A DNA stretch of 64,000 bases from Mixophyes australis (taxonomy: Eukaryota; Chordata; Amphibia; Anura; Limnodynastidae): assembly GCA_036250195.1 (NCBI GenBank), contig JAVHZZ010000002.1, forward strand, positions 368,654,624-368,718,623, written 5' to 3'. Position numbers and translations under genes: made by a program. A model generated the notes under the pieces. It did no database searches. It was not told the origin of the DNA and was given only the letters and a program-made list of their open reading frames with translations. Positions 35,555 to 48,358 of this stretch are shown here, in pieces (position 1 is the stretch's first letter; the number at the start of each line of letters is the position of its first letter).

Positions 35555-35690
35555 GTTGGGTACGGAATAATGATACTCATTATTCCGACACTACTTACCC
35601 CGACGGTCTCTCCACGTCGGGGTAAGTAGTGTCGGGGTAGTCAGCATCGATATGCTGACTTCCACCGGTCAGTGCGGCCCCTGTCAAAAA
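35555..35690. repeat. hairpin-rich element end (GGGTTGGGTACGG)
   Basis: Successive stem-loops: GGAATAATG/CATTATTCC, then ACTACTTACCCCGAC facing GTCGGGGTAAGTAGT around ggtctctccac, then CAGCATCGATATGCTG. The left text GGGTTGGGTACG matches the reverse of the end of 7286-8024, so these may be one family. Confidence 0.55.
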
Positions 35691-35754
35691 TAAAGATATT
35701 ACCTCTGCACTTAATATTTAATCTCCAAATGGAATGAGGAGGCATACACAGTGT

Positions 35755-36390
35755 CAGGTCCATAGTAATTGTCACAGCAATCAGGTTCTGTTTGGTTTAG
35801 CGCCACCTACAGGAAGGCTCGGAGTCTAACAGAACAGAAGGTTTTCGCCAGTGAACCCTGCAAGGAAGTATGTGCTTTGTGGGTCACGGTTCTCCAAGTA
35901 GGCACCAAGTGAGAACCAGTGGAGAGTGTTAGATGAAGAGAATGCAATATAAAGTGTAACAAACAGTAGGCGGAAGCTCAGGTTTCCAGGTATACTGAGT
36001 AGCAAGATGACTGAATACCAAAGGTGTAATAGTCTGTTGCAGAGATGCACGGTGACAGGTATGCTTGGAAGCATGGTAACTGGAACAACAGAGATGTAAT
36101 GATCTGCGGCAAGGATTAAAGAGAGGTATAATGAGAGCCAGGAGAAGACACATCCATACAGGAGGAAAGATTCAAAGAACTGGCCCAGAATGAATGAAGT
36201 AGGTGTCCTAAGTAATAATGACCAATAGAGGGCACCAGCAAGCAATTGGCAGGAATGGTATTCTTTAAAGGATGACCAGAGATAGCGTGGCATTCCGACA
36301 CCGTAGAGGAGTCCTGGGGTGAGCCCCAGTTGTGTGACCCGGGACCCAGCTGAGCGAACGGCAGGCCTGGTATGTGATAGTAATGATTAA
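35755..36390 (-). mobile_element. LTR-like element (minus)
   Basis: Reverse complement matches 60270-61320: CCTGTAGGTGGCGCTAAAC near the end, CCAGTTACCATGCTTCCAAG, CCAGTTCTTTGAATC and TTTAAAGAAT near the start. It has only one copy of the segment that is tandemly repeated at 60.4 kb. The 155-codon minus frame inside has no domain. Confidence 0.65.
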
Positions 36391-37230
36391 AATTCACCTT
36401 ACACATTTCTCAAAGCAAATCCTTTAGAGGTTTCATCAGAGGAAGTGTGACATATTGGAAAACTTAAAGCATGGGTTATTAAAAAGAAACAAATTTACAC
36501 ATCATTAGAGTAAAAAAAAAGTATAGATATCATATAGTATTAAAACATATTTAGAATTATTTATATGTACCAATATAATAAGAAAATATTAAAAATAGAT
36601 TTTAAAAAAAGTAAATACAAAAGTTAACAGTGGTAAGGAGAGATCAGCTGTCCTATATTAATTAAATAATCAGATAATTATAATGTGAAGCAGTATCTAG
36701 ACTGTCCGATAGAAAAACGCAAAGCAAATTAACAATATATAAGCAAGACTGTACAGATATGTATACTAATAATTTTGTTTCAATTTGAGATTTTTACTTT
36801 CATTATCATATATAATCATTATGAAACATTATCCTAAACTATAATTATATTAATAATGAATCAATAGTACCGATATTGCAACTACCGGGTCCACATAAGT
36901 GCAACCAAAATGTTTAAAAAACTTACTGTCATGTAATAATAAATTAATATGGTGTTCCCATTATTCAAATGATAATAAAAACAAATGTACTGTAGAAAAC
37001 GTAAAAATTACAGAAAAAAATATCAGAGGCCGTATGTAAAGAATGCATCCAAAATAAAATATACTAGATATTGTTTAATACTATATTATCATTTAGACCC
37101 TCTGGAAAGAGAGTGCTCAACCTGAAAATCCAGAAACCTATTGCCTACTCTTTTGGTAATAACAATGTATTAAGTTCTAGTATAGTCTGGTAGGACATTG
37201 TGGAAGGTGAGAAATAGAGGACAGCAAGGG
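36391..37230. other. AT-rich non-coding stretch
   Basis: Very AT-rich, no gene or clear repeat boundary. Confidence 0.5.
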
Positions 37231-37243
37231 ATATGGGAAGAAA

Positions 37244-37245
<2 letters not shown>

Positions 37246-37276
<31 letters not shown>

Positions 37277-37286
37277 GAGAGAGAGC
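37246..37286. repeat. (GA)n microsatellite
   Basis: GAGA run with GGGA interruption, just upstream of the large pyrimidine minisatellite. Confidence 0.9.
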
Positions 37287-37432
37287 AATAGAGGTTTGGA
37301 AATAAAATTAAGAGGGCTAAAGGAACTCTGTTTATTGGTGGAATGTTCTCTCCTACCTGTTATTGCAGATTCCGCAACCTGCTGCTGGTTTCTTGCCTGG
37401 ATCCTGCTGGGGTCTGTTTGGAAAATGTATAC

Positions 37433-38720
37433 AACCCACTTCCTGTGCTCCTTCACCACACATGCCCCTTCCTGGGCCCCTTCAACTCCACCACCCCCCT
37501 TCCTGGGCCCCTTCAACTCCACCACGCCCCTTCCTGTGCTCCTTCACCACCATCCCCCTTCCTGTGCTCCTTCACCACCATCCCCCTTCCTGGGCTCCTT
37601 CACCACCACCCCCCTTTCTGTACTGCTTCACCACACTCGCCCCTTCCTGTGCTGCTTCACCACCCCCCCCCCCCTCTTCCTGGGCTTCTTCACCACCACC
37701 CCCTCCTTCCTGGCCTCCTTCACCACCACCCCCCCCCCCCCCTTCCTGGGCTCCTTCGCCACACTCCACCTTCCTGGGCTTCTTCACCACCACCCCCTCC
37801 TTCCTGGGCTCCTTCACCACCACCCCCTCCTTCCTGTGCTGCTTCACTAGCCCCCCCCCTCTTCCTGGGCTCCTTCACCACCACCCCCCCCCCCTTCCTG
37901 GGCTCCTTCACCACACTCCACCTTCCTGGGCTTCTTCACCACTTCCCCCTCCTTCCTGGGCTTCTTCACCACCACCCCCTCCTTCCTGTGCTGCTTCACC
38001 AGCCCCCCCCACCCTTCCTGGGCTCCTTCACCACACTCCACCTTCCTGGGCTTCTTCATCACCACCCCCTCCTTCCTGGGCTTCTTCACCACCACCTCCT
38101 CCTTCCTGTGCTGCTTCACCAGCCCCCCCCCCCCCTTCCTGGGCTCCTTCACCACACTCCACCTTCCTAGGCTGCTTCACCAACCCCCCCCCCCTTCCTG
38201 GGCTCCTTCACCACCACCCCCCCCCCCCCCCTTCCTGGGCTCCTTCACCACACTCCACCTTCCTGGGCTTCTTCACCACCACCCCCTCCTTCCTGGGCTT
38301 CTTCACCACCACCTCCTCCTTCCTGTGCTGCTTCACCAGCCCCCCCCCCCCCCTTCCTGGGCTCCTTCACCACACTCCACCTTCCTGGGCTTCTTCACCA
38401 CCACCCCCTCATTCCTGGGCTCCTTCACCACCCCCCCTCCCCCTTCCTGGGCTCCTTCACCATAAACCCTCTTCCTGTACTCCTTCACCACCACCCCTTC
38501 CTGTGCTGCCTCGCAACCTCCCCGTCCTGTGCTGCTTCGTCACACACCCCCTTCCTGTGCTTTTTCACCACCACCCCTTCCTGGGCTGCCTTACCACCCC
38601 CCCATCCTGTGCTGCTTCGTCACACACCCCCTTCCTGTGCTCCTTCACCACCACCCCTTTCTGTACTCCTTCACCCCCCCCCCCCCTTCCTGTGCTGCTT
38701 CAATGCTTCCTCCTTCTTAA
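37433..38720 (+). repeat. 1.3-kb pyrimidine-rich minisatellite
   Basis: Dozens of variants of TTCCTGGGCTCCTTCACCAC followed by C-runs of 5-13, units of about 25-33 bases. Higher-order blocks repeat (for example CTTCCTGTGCTGCTTCACCA every few units). The opposite strand is a string of G-runs. The 566-codon and other Pro/Ser/Leu-rich frames here are low-complexity by-products, not genes. Confidence 0.92.
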
Positions 38721-39594
38721 AACTACATGCCACCCTCCCTCTTCCCCATATATGCCCCCACCTTCTTCACCATACATGCCCCTTATTAGGCAACACAGAT
38801 TGCCTAATAACTGTGGTATACAACAAAGGTTGCCTAAAAAGTATTGCCCAATATATGTAAGGATTCTGTGGCTCTTCATAAGTTGTGGAACTACACACCC
38901 TAGCATTCTGGTGGACGATGCTGAGCGTTGGAGCCGAGGGAGATGTGTGCACTTTTTTCTGAGCACAGCAATAGAAAATTGCAGCTCTCAGCAAAAAAGG
39001 AGATCAACAAGTAAAAGGCAGTTAGACAATATTTTCCAGTTTACAAATCATCATGCATTCTAGAACACATGAAATAATTTCTTACATTACCACTGGGGGG
39101 CACTGTTACAACACAAGAAATGCTGCAAGCAGTCACTCCAGCCAGCTGTATGACTATTTCTATGTTCTAATTGTGAAAGGCAAATGTTGAGAAAATTAGG
39201 TTGAATTAATTGGTACTTTCATAATATCTTATAATGTTTCTTAATTGAAGCTTAGGGCACTGTGATTAGAGCATTTGGTTTGGTTCACAGATCCCATGGA
39301 AATAATGACTTTCAGCAATAAATGTTATAGGTTTAGTTGCAATCTCATTAGTTATCCTGGTTTCTGCTCCTTAAATAACTAGATCTTCCCATAGACCAAT
39401 GTTCCCAGTTTGACATTAGTAGAGATGGTTGAATTTCTGAATCATCTGAGTTTCAGGGATTCACTCTCGGTGAATTAATTGGTGAAATGTTGCAGCTTTA
39501 CCCAAAAATTTGGTGAATAAATAACTCTCACTTTACAATCAGGCCGACCATAGTGCATGCAGCATAAAACAAAATGTTACATGTCTTTAGCAGC
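38721..39594. other. non-coding stretch
   Basis: No gene or repeat boundary recognised. The open frame running in from the minisatellite ends at 39063. Confidence 0.5.
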
Positions 39595-39847
39595 AGGGTT
39601 GCACAGAGGATTTTTCAGGGGGGCTTTCCCCTCCACCCCCAGAAAAAAAAAAGCTAGAGAGCTGTCGCGCATGCGCAGCAGCTCCGTTTCGGCAGCACTG
39701 TACTATACTGCAGCCGCGGCGCTGTTCAAAGAAGCTTCTTTGACAGCGCCGCGGCTGCTGTATAGTACAGTGCCGCTATGTAGGGCACTATTTTAGCATA
39801 GGGGAGGGGTTTCTGGAGACCCAGAAACCCCCCTGCGTGCGCCACTG
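39595..39847. mobile_element. hAT-like MITE with internal 79-bp palindrome
   Basis: Related to 10905-11065 (shared TTTCTGGAGACCCAGAAACC and GCGTGCGCC end). A near-perfect palindrome at 39695-39773 runs from GCACTGTACTATACTGCAGC through AAAGAAGCTTCTTT to its complement, with a GCCGCGGC step in each arm. Confidence 0.6.
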
Positions 39848-40347
39848 CGCATTGTAAAAAGAGCTTACAGATCCGCGCACTAATTGTTTCTGGATTTTGC
39901 TATGGGAAACGTTCTGTTAATTCTCTCTGACAGTGACTATTAGTAGCCCAGACTACTGTGTATATATGTGCTCTCTGAAGTTACTGTATAGCTGCATAGA
40001 CAGTATTGCAGCATTGTCTGCCTGATTAAAAAAAAAAGTTACACCCTGGCTACAACCCTAACTGACAGAAATCACGATTATTTTATGTACTTGTAATTAC
40101 CTATATAGGTGTATAAATACACAGACAGTTTTGAACAGGGGGACAGGACAACAGAAATCCTCTAGCAAGGGACTAGTTGACATCTAACATATTGTACATC
40201 TGGGAGTGCAAAACAGTCCAATTAGTGATGTTACTAAAAGAATGACTCATTGCTAGTATTGTCTGCTGCTGAGGAGCAGAATGTTGACTTATTGTTCTAC
40301 TCCCCCTGCACTCCCTGAAGTGGCACTGGTTACTCCACAGTGCTGGC

Positions 40348-41221
40348 ATATAAACACCGATCAGCCCCAACATTTAAAACACTGACAAGTAAAATGAATA
40401 ACATTGATTATCTTGTTACAATGGCACATCTCAAGGGGTGGGATAAATTAGGCAGCAAGTGAACAGTCAGTTCTTGAAGATGATGTGTTGGAAGCAAGAA
40501 AAATGGGCAAGTGTAAGGATCTGAGCGACTTTGACAAATTGTGATGACTAGACGACTGGGTCAGAGCATCACCAACACGACAAGTCTTGTGGGGTGTTCC
40601 CAGTAAGCAGTGTTTAGTGGTAAAAAGGAAGGACAACCGATGAACAGGGTCAGGGGCGCTCAAGACTCATTGATGTCCGTAGGGAGCGAAGGCCATTCCA
40701 TATGGTCCAATCCCAAAGAAGAGCTAATGTAGCACAAATTGCAGAAAAAGTTAATGCTGGCTATGATAGAAAGGTGTTAGAACACACAGCTTGGTGCGTA
40801 TGTGACTGTGTAGCTGCAGACTGGTCAGAGTGCCCATTGCTGACCCCTGTCCAGCACCGAAAGTGCCTATAAGGGGCACATGAGTGCCAGAACTGGACCA
40901 TGAAGCAATGGAAGAAGGTGGCCTGGTCTGATGAATCATGTTTCCTTTGACATCATATGGTCGGCTTGGTGCGTGTGAGTCGTATAATTGGGCAAGACAT
41001 GGCGCCAGGATGCACTATGGTAAGAAGACAAGCAAGCGGAGGCAGTGTGAAGCTCTGGGCAATGTTCTGCTGGGAAACCTTGGGTCCAGACATTCATGTG
41101 GATGTTACTTTGACACGTGCCACCTACCTAAACATTGCTGAAGTCCATGTACACCCTTTCATAGCAATGGTATTCCCTGATCGCAGTGGCAGATACCACA
41201 GGACTCTTTCAGAGGTCACAT
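40348..41221 (+). mobile_element. Tc1-like transposon, internally deleted
   Basis: The left edge AAACACCGATCAGCC and the coding text are recognisable as a widespread vertebrate Tc1-like family. Visible coding pieces include KKVAWSDES (first catalytic Asp) and GGSVKLWAMFCWETLGP. After PFIAMVFPD at about 41178 the sequence jumps near 41190 to CAGATACCACAG..CAGAGGTC, text that belongs near the C-terminal end. The region with the second and third catalytic residues is absent. The right terminal repeat was not seen. Confidence 0.82.
40490..41221 (+). pseudogene. Tc1-type transposase remnant
   Basis: Degenerate transposase with several frameshifts and stops between about 40490 and 41190. Recognisable frames include 40957-41223 (MVGLVRVSRIIGQDMAPGC). 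It keeps the first catalytic Asp but lacks the DDE second and third residues, so it cannot encode an active enzyme. Confidence 0.75.
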
Positions 41222-44212
41222 AACAGCGTCTTGTTGTGATACCTTATACTTTGCATCTTTGTGCTAACCCAAATTTTTTTTTTAACCTGTTAGATTTTGG
41301 CTACAGTGGTCTATAATGTATGTTAATAATGTAAGAAAAGTATACAGTATATCTAAACAGTCCTTGTAGCCTGGGTTTTTTTTCCACTGTTTTTCAGTAC
41401 AGTACTTTGAATTAGAAAATGCTTATTTTTAAACTAAGGATATAAAATAATAGTGATTCAGGCAGTAGAATAGAACAGAAATACATATGCTAGCTGGTGA
41501 ATGACTAGGGTTGACAACCACTGCTAAAAACTCACCCTTTTTTTGTTTTTTTAAGGGGTATTCCTAAAGCTGAGAGCTGCTGTACTCTACTCATAGTGGC
41601 ATTTGTGGAGTTTGGGGAGGGGGGGGGGTTAAAGAGATTCGGCTTGGCTGCCTATTTGGAACAATTTAAAGGGAAAAAATGCAGGCAGCCCAGTGACCCA
41701 GCCCAAGGTAGCTCATAAGGGACCGGGGAAGGGGGGGAAATCCTGTGTCATAGAGACATTCCCAATATCCCTTCACTCTTATGATTAATTTAAGACATAA
41801 ATTAGATTAAACTTAGCAGTCTTTAGGTGAAAATGTCAATGACAAATTAATGTCTTAAGTGGAAGTAGTTTGGATTTTGGTGTGACGATTTTACTGTTCC
41901 CAACCTCTATATTATCCACAGCATCCACCAACCTCAATACTAGAGGCAGATTGATTTTACAGGGGTGTTTTCAAAGACTGTAGTATGGGTGTGGCACTTT
42001 AAAATGCATTGGGGAACGAGTACTGTAGGTGCCTACATAAATGATCTGTTCTGACTACGATTTGAAAGTATTACATAATATTTTCCTGGAAATAAATTAT
42101 TCAAACTATGAAAAAAATGATACAAAGAGAAGACAAACGAACATAATTAATTGTCTGCTCTAGGAGAATATCACATATGTGGGTAATTTGCGTTTATTCT
42201 TCAAAGACTGAATTAATCTTCTAACACAGCTGTTAACACTAGATCATTTTCTGAAATTCACAGATCAAATGATTTACTTAAAAACTATTGTATATAAACC
42301 TTGGAGGCACATTTCATAATATTGTTTAAACAGAAGAATAATGCTATATCCATGAGAAAACACTCAGATAGTAGCTTTTATTAGACTAAACTACACTACA
42401 CCGAAAAAGACATCTGATTTATGCTGGCCATACAAGAGACAATCCTGTTGTTTGGCGCTAACGGAGAACACCAAGGTCTGATTCCTGTTTGACCAATCAG
42501 GAGGGTGGCCAGCAAGTTCAGCAACATGGCTGAGGTCCAGCAACCAGGTCATATGGGAACCTGTTAATGCAGAGGACACGTGGCATTGAACGCTATCAAC
42601 TGTCCATTTCCTGGATTTATAGTCATGCCCAAAAATGTTCAGGTTTCTTTTCACGTATGTTAACATTTTTTGGTCAGTATTGGGCACATTTGCCAATATC
42701 TCCAGTGATATCACTGTGTAGCTAACACTATGTATGTTGAATACATAAATAAGCATAACAGTTATTCACACTTTTGTCATTTTGTGCACATTTAGTTTGT
42801 GACTTACAAGTGGTGATATGTGAATGGCTGCAAGATTTCTTAATTTTGTTAGAACAATTTATAAAGAACACTATTAAATAAGCCTCCTATGAACATTCAT
42901 TATCCCTTTGCACCGCACATTCTGTAAATACATAGGGTTGACATTTTCATATATTTTCTCTTTTATTCAAAGAACTCATACAAAATGTCATAAATCCTTC
43001 TAAATACGCAGCTGGAAAGTGCGTGCACTCATGACAAGATAGAAATGTCTTACTTATGTCTTCAGAGAGTTTCCATTTTAGAACCACGCCTGTCTAGTAA
43101 ATTCAGACAGACGGGTCATTACTGCAATTACACTCCAATCTTTAGCAAATAAACATAAGAGGTAGAATCCATCAAAAATGTACTCCCTGTCAGGAATAAA
43201 GGTTGAGAGATCAGTATGGATAAAATAGGATTTTCCGCAAAGTCCAATAAAATCCCTTTCTGCCAGCAATATTCCTCTCTGCCAGTAAGTTGCTGTGAGA
43301 CTCCATAGTGGAAATGGAAGGGTCCTTTGTTATTTTATACAATTGCAGACAATTTTCTGTAAAGAATGTTTCCACATGACAAATGGTGCACGGCTATTAA
43401 GCAGCACCGTCCACGTCTCTCACATGCCTTGTGCCTTATGTGTGTTGACCTTTTGATGGACACATAAACAATGTCAGACTGGGATCTGCTGTGCCCACGA
43501 CACCACTGGAGAGGTGAAAATAATATATTTTATTTAGCATGCATACTGTATTATATAGCTGATTGAACTGGCTTTACATAGTTTTTCAGACTGGTTGGTT
43601 AAATCAGTACACAAATGTGAAAGTCAACGGAATTTCTCTAATTTATGATTAAGCGAAAAAGCTAAATTTGAGAAAGTCAGTTTCAACCTTGTTTGAGCTG
43701 ACTCGTCCACGTGCGAACCTCATCATGTTCGTGCTTAAAGACATTTTCACTGTTTTTAATGGCGAACAGTGAACACTAGTGTTTGCAGTTCAGATTTAAA
43801 AAGTGTTAAAATACCTTTTTATTATTTCAAAACCTTATTTAAATTGTGTTAAAAAAAATTATAACACTCATTTAATGAGAACCATGAATGCGTACGGTAA
43901 TCCTCAAATGCGACCGGATAACAGCGAACGTCAAATGTGAGCAGAAAATTTCAGGCCCCCAAAATCGAATCAGGGTCATTTCTGCTGTATTTTATAAAAT
44001 AAGTACTAATATTAATTTTCAATATGAACTTATTTGGTTAAGGTTGTGATATCAAAAAGCAAAAAATTCACTTTTCATTTGATTTAGCTTGATCAAACAT
44101 GAACCAAAGTTCATCTTAGCTTTTATGTCCACTGAATAATCTTCTGATCTTCACATCACTACTCAGTGCTGTTGGGGGGACCCTGTTACTTCCACTATCC
44201 AACTTTCAGTTG
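41222..44212. other. non-coding stretch with a hAT-related fragment
   Basis: 41640-41745 resembles 23105-23275 (AATGCAGGCAGCCCAGTGAC). Otherwise AT-rich with no gene, including the minus open frame at 42391-42756, which shows no domain. Confidence 0.45.
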
Positions 44213-44354
44213 GATAGTTACTAAACTGTGGGTTTGGAAAAGTGGAGATGTTGCCTATAGCAACCAATCAGATTCTAGCTGTCATTTTGTAGAATGTACT
44301 AAATAAATAGCTAGAATCTGATTGGTTGCTATAGGCAACATCTCCACTTTTTCC
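44213..44354. mobile_element. foldback MITE (CCAAT-palindrome family), copy 3
   Basis: Inverted arms with GGAGATGTTGCCTATAGCAA facing TTGCTATAGGCAACATCTCC. The right outer arm is lost after CACTTTTTCC. Confidence 0.8.
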
Positions 44355-46261
44355 ATCACAATTTTTTTTTCTTTTTAATTATGACTTTTTTTGTGCATAT
44401 GTGATTCTATGTAATCAGTCACATGATACGTGTCTTATCATAGATCAGGCAGATTTTGCCACAACTTACATTATAAACTGACATTTATAATTAGCATCTT
44501 TTATGGAAGGTTGGCTTGACTGTATAATTATTAATAAAACATCAAGAAAGGAATGTTATTGCTCATCATTCAATGCATTAAGGATGGTCTCTGTCATAAG
44601 CCTGTCAGACCTGTGATACATTATTAAATGAAAAACATATAAGACGATTTTAAAGTCATGCTATAAATGTTCCTTGTTGAGTTGTACAGGACATCTTATA
44701 TGTCTGTATGTTTTGTAGAGATGAAGCATTCGTATAGATTAAACAAGCAATGTAATAAGGATACACTTTTTCTTATATAGATGTTTGCAATCATTTCCAT
44801 GTATACATGTATATTGCAGATATTACGTAAGTAATGTAAATGTCCTCATTATCCATGTAATTTAGGTTTAACCAAGAACCCTTATGTAATGTCATATAAA
44901 TGTAATATACAATTGAGCTATTTTAATCCTAGGTGCTATTCAGGAAATAGTAGTGTTAGGACACCGACTATTCTTAAAGGGAGTTGTGTCAGATAATCTG
45001 ATTCTATTCATAAGAATGGAAACACAAAGCATTAACACCATGTTCACATGGTGAACACATGTTCAGCAGAACCTTTGCGCTGGATTTCTCCTAAAAGAAA
45101 TTTCTTAAATATGCCTTCATGTCCACATGTATACAATACAGTCCCCACACACTCACCGGGGGACACATGAGTGCAGGAGCCAAAAAATCCTTAATACTAA
45201 CATGTGTAAGGAAAACAGGGTGCAAATGAAAATAGGCCTGACTGTAGAGACATGTTGTCATCATTGACCTTAGTAAGCTGGTGTCATCACTTTTGGGGGC
45301 TGGCTTTACAATATTGGTATGTTGCCTTCTTTATTTAGCTAGTTATAATGTTACTAGTTATCTGTAGGCTTACAATCACCTTTACCTTTATGGACTTGGC
45401 CATATATAGTGAGATCCTGTCTGTCAATTTGGTGTCCAATGGAGAATTAGGGACACAAGCTCTCTCAATTTTCCTTTAGGAGGAATCATCTGCTAAAAGG
45501 GCGTAGAAATTCAGTGTATAATGGAAGAAAAATGCCACCAACTAAAGTCTGAGGGAGCTGGGGGAGGACGGGGGGGGGTGGTGTTGACCTTAGATAAAAA
45601 AAAAAACAGGATATAGATATGACTGTGTCCATGTCTGTCTTATTTGTATCAAGCTCTACCACAAACAATATTGGGGTTTGCTGTGGGTTTTTATTAGACA
45701 ACTTGACATAATAGCAGTACCATGTTAACTAATCATTAGTGTCTACTTAAACATATAGAAAAATCATATGAGGCATTAAAAACAAAACTAAAAAATACTC
45801 AAAACTTTCTTTTACTCTGCTTTTAAAACAATATGGCAATTTGTTTCAAACCTAAATAAAAATATCTGAGTGCAGTACAGACAGAAAAAAAGAAAAAGTG
45901 CTTGTGTGGCACCAGAAGAGAAAATTATCCTGATAATCAGAGAGAGGTCAGGGATATATAGAATTGGAACAGAGATGCACTGCACATAGGTATTAGTACT
46001 GAACTGAGACTAACACAGGGCAGTTGGCTGAAGAGTGGGGCTGACATCTAGTACCGAACCTAGAAGAATCCAGAGATGGGCCATTGCTTTTGAGGAGCAT
46101 ATTTTTTATAGCATTACATTAAAAAATGAAAAAAGAATTATCTTATGCCAGGCAATGTGCACATACTTACAATTTGGCTCATTAATCCTATGGTTCTGCC
46201 TGCCTTAGTCGTTTGGGAAGATACTAGGTCAGAGGTGTTGGCAGGAATTGTCCTAACTTTA
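44355..46261. other. non-coding stretch
   Basis: AT-rich, no gene or repeat boundary recognised. A G-run lies at 45569-45580. Confidence 0.5.
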
Positions 46262-46267
46262 TTATAA

Positions 46268-46303
<36 letters not shown>

Positions 46304-46800
46304 GTTACTGTTTATTTGTATGATTTGTTGATTTGTATGCACCACAGTGCTCCTCACTTCTGAAAAGTTGAGAAAAGAGTAGTGAATGTGGCTCAGAGTG
46401 GAGACTGGGACGGTAGCAAAGATATAACAGTGTGAGGTGGGGCGTAGTGTAGGCTCTGTTAAAGGGATGGGGATTTTTAGAGAAGCTTTAAAGATTTGAG
46501 GGCTGGAAGAGAGTCTGAGCAAGCAGAGTAGGGAATTTCATAGGTGGGTAGCGGGATGCATGAAGTCTTGATGGTTGGAGTAAAAAGTGGTTATCAGAAG
46601 AGAGGAAGTGCAAGTCAGAGGCAGATCTAAGAGTTCATGAAGAAGATTATTTTGAGATGGAGTTAGATGTATGAATGGGTGTTGTTGAGGGCTTTGTTAG
46701 TGAGGGTAAGTAATTTTAATTGGATTCTGGAGGACTTGGATGGGCCAGTGTATTGATTTACAGAGTGGTGCGGCAGACGTGGAGCAGCAATGGAGGAAGA
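46262..46800 (-). mobile_element. L2/CR1-type LINE fragment (minus) with (TTA)n tail
   Basis: Starts with TTATTATTATTA (46265-46303) and GCACCACAGTGCTCCTCA, then text related to the minus copy at 30637-31370 and to 17935-18093. It ends near the head of the plus-strand LINE at 46840. Confidence 0.65.
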
Positions 46801-46839
46801 TCAGAAAATCTGGGTAAGAATGTGCATTTGCATCTCATT

Positions 46840-48358
46840 CTTCTGAATAACTACCACCCCATTGAAACCGTCCTGGCCAAAGTAACCAATAATCTCCTCT
46901 TTGCTAAATCCAGGGGGTCACTTCTCCATGCTCATCCTGCTGGACCTCTCAGCGGCCTTTGACACTGTGAACCACCCTCTCCTTCTGCAGACACTTCTTT
47001 CTATCTGCCTCTCTGGAACTGTCCTGACATGATTCACCTCATACCTTGCCAACCGCTTCTTCTCTGTTTCCACTCCTGATTCATCCTCACCCCCTTCTGC
47101 CCTCCCTGTTGGAGTCCCTCAGGGCTCTGTTCTTGGCCCTCTTCTTTTTTCACTGTATACTACCCCCCTGGGCAATGTTATTGCTTCCTTTGTTCTCCAG
47201 TACCACCTCTACACCGATGACATTCAACTGCACATCTCTCCTCCTGACCCCCTCTCCTCTCTCGTGTTTCTGACTGCCTTTCCACCATCTCCTCCTGGAT
47301 GTCTTCATGTTTTGTCAACATCAACATTGCTAAAACTGAACTCATTGTTTTCTCTCCTTCTAAATCTTCACCTCACATTGATCTGTCCATTACCGTTAAT
47401 AACACCACCACCTTTCTTGTTCCCCAAGTCCACTGCCTGAGTGTCACCCTCAACTCCTCCCTCTCTTTTGCCCTCCACATTCAATCTCTAGCCCAATCCT
47501 TTCATTTCTAACTAGGGAATTTTGCGCGCATCCAGGCCTTCCTTTCTCAGGATGCCACCAAAATCATTATCCACGCTCTCATAATTTCCCATCTTGATTA
47601 CTGTAACCTTTTCCTCACCCGCCTCTCTGACTCCCATCTTTCCCCGCTTCGCTCTATTCTCAGTGCGGGTGCGAGACTTATCTTTCTTTCACGACGCTCT
47701 TCCTCTGTCTTCCCCTGCACTGGCTCCCTTACCTCTATAGAATCTTCTTTAAACCCCTCACCTTCACCTACAAGGCCCTCTCCCATTCCATGGTCCCTTA
47801 TATCTCTAACCTCCTCTCCACTCACACTCCCATCCGTTCCCTGCGTTCGACCAATGACCATTGCCTCGCCTCTGCACTGATTACCTCATCCCACGCCATT
47901 CAAGATTACTCCCATGCTGCTCCCCTCCACTGTCGCTCCATCCATCTGTCCCCTAATCTGAGCACCTTGGCTCTCAAAACCCAACTGTTTCTCAAACCCT
48001 ACCAGCCTTCCATCTAACATTCTCCATCCTTGTTCTCCAAACCTCCCACTTCCCTTTCTCCTCTTGCGCTTGGATCCCCTTCACTGACTCCTCTTGTGTC
48101 TGCTGTAGTTTCCCCTCCCTTTAGTATGTAAGCTCTTACAAGCAGGGTCCTCTTCCCTTCTGTCTCAATACTATTTCTTCTTCTCCAACGTCACTGTACT
48201 TGTTATGCCTGGAGCCATTGGAGTCTTGGTTTTACTTGTTTTGCTCTGTACTGTTGTATCCTGTTTTGGTCTACTGTTTGTACTGTTTTTTGTATTTGGT
48301 ACAGCACTGCGGAAATCTTGTGGCATCATATAAATAAAGAATAATAATATTAATAAAT
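46840..48358 (+). mobile_element. L2/CR1-type LINE, 5'-truncated, with reverse-transcriptase domain
   Basis: Degenerate ORF2. Reverse-transcriptase motifs in order: [10 protein letters not shown] (about 46940-46969), [13 protein letters not shown] (about 47110-47148) and YTDD (47210-47221, usually YADD), then ISHLDYCN and the C-terminal region. The 3' UTR ends TACAGCACTGCGGAAATCTT, then ATATAAATAAAGAATAATAATA. Stops (for example TGA near 47030) and frameshifts show it is dead. Confidence 0.85.
46931..48017 (+). pseudogene. LINE reverse-transcriptase remnant
   Basis: Broken coding region of the LINE above. The RT palm motifs survive, with Thr in place of the usual Ala in YADD. The endonuclease domain is missing (5' truncation). 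Confidence 0.8.

Noticed and set aside
35826..36293. 155-codon minus frame with hydrophobic stretches
   Set aside because: It lies in a repeat (the minus LTR-like copy), and the plus-strand relative at 60.4 kb does not keep the same protein.
37363..39063. 566-codon open frame and neighbouring Pro/Ser/Leu-rich frames
   Set aside because: They come from the C-rich minisatellite, are open in several frames and on both strands, and have no domain.
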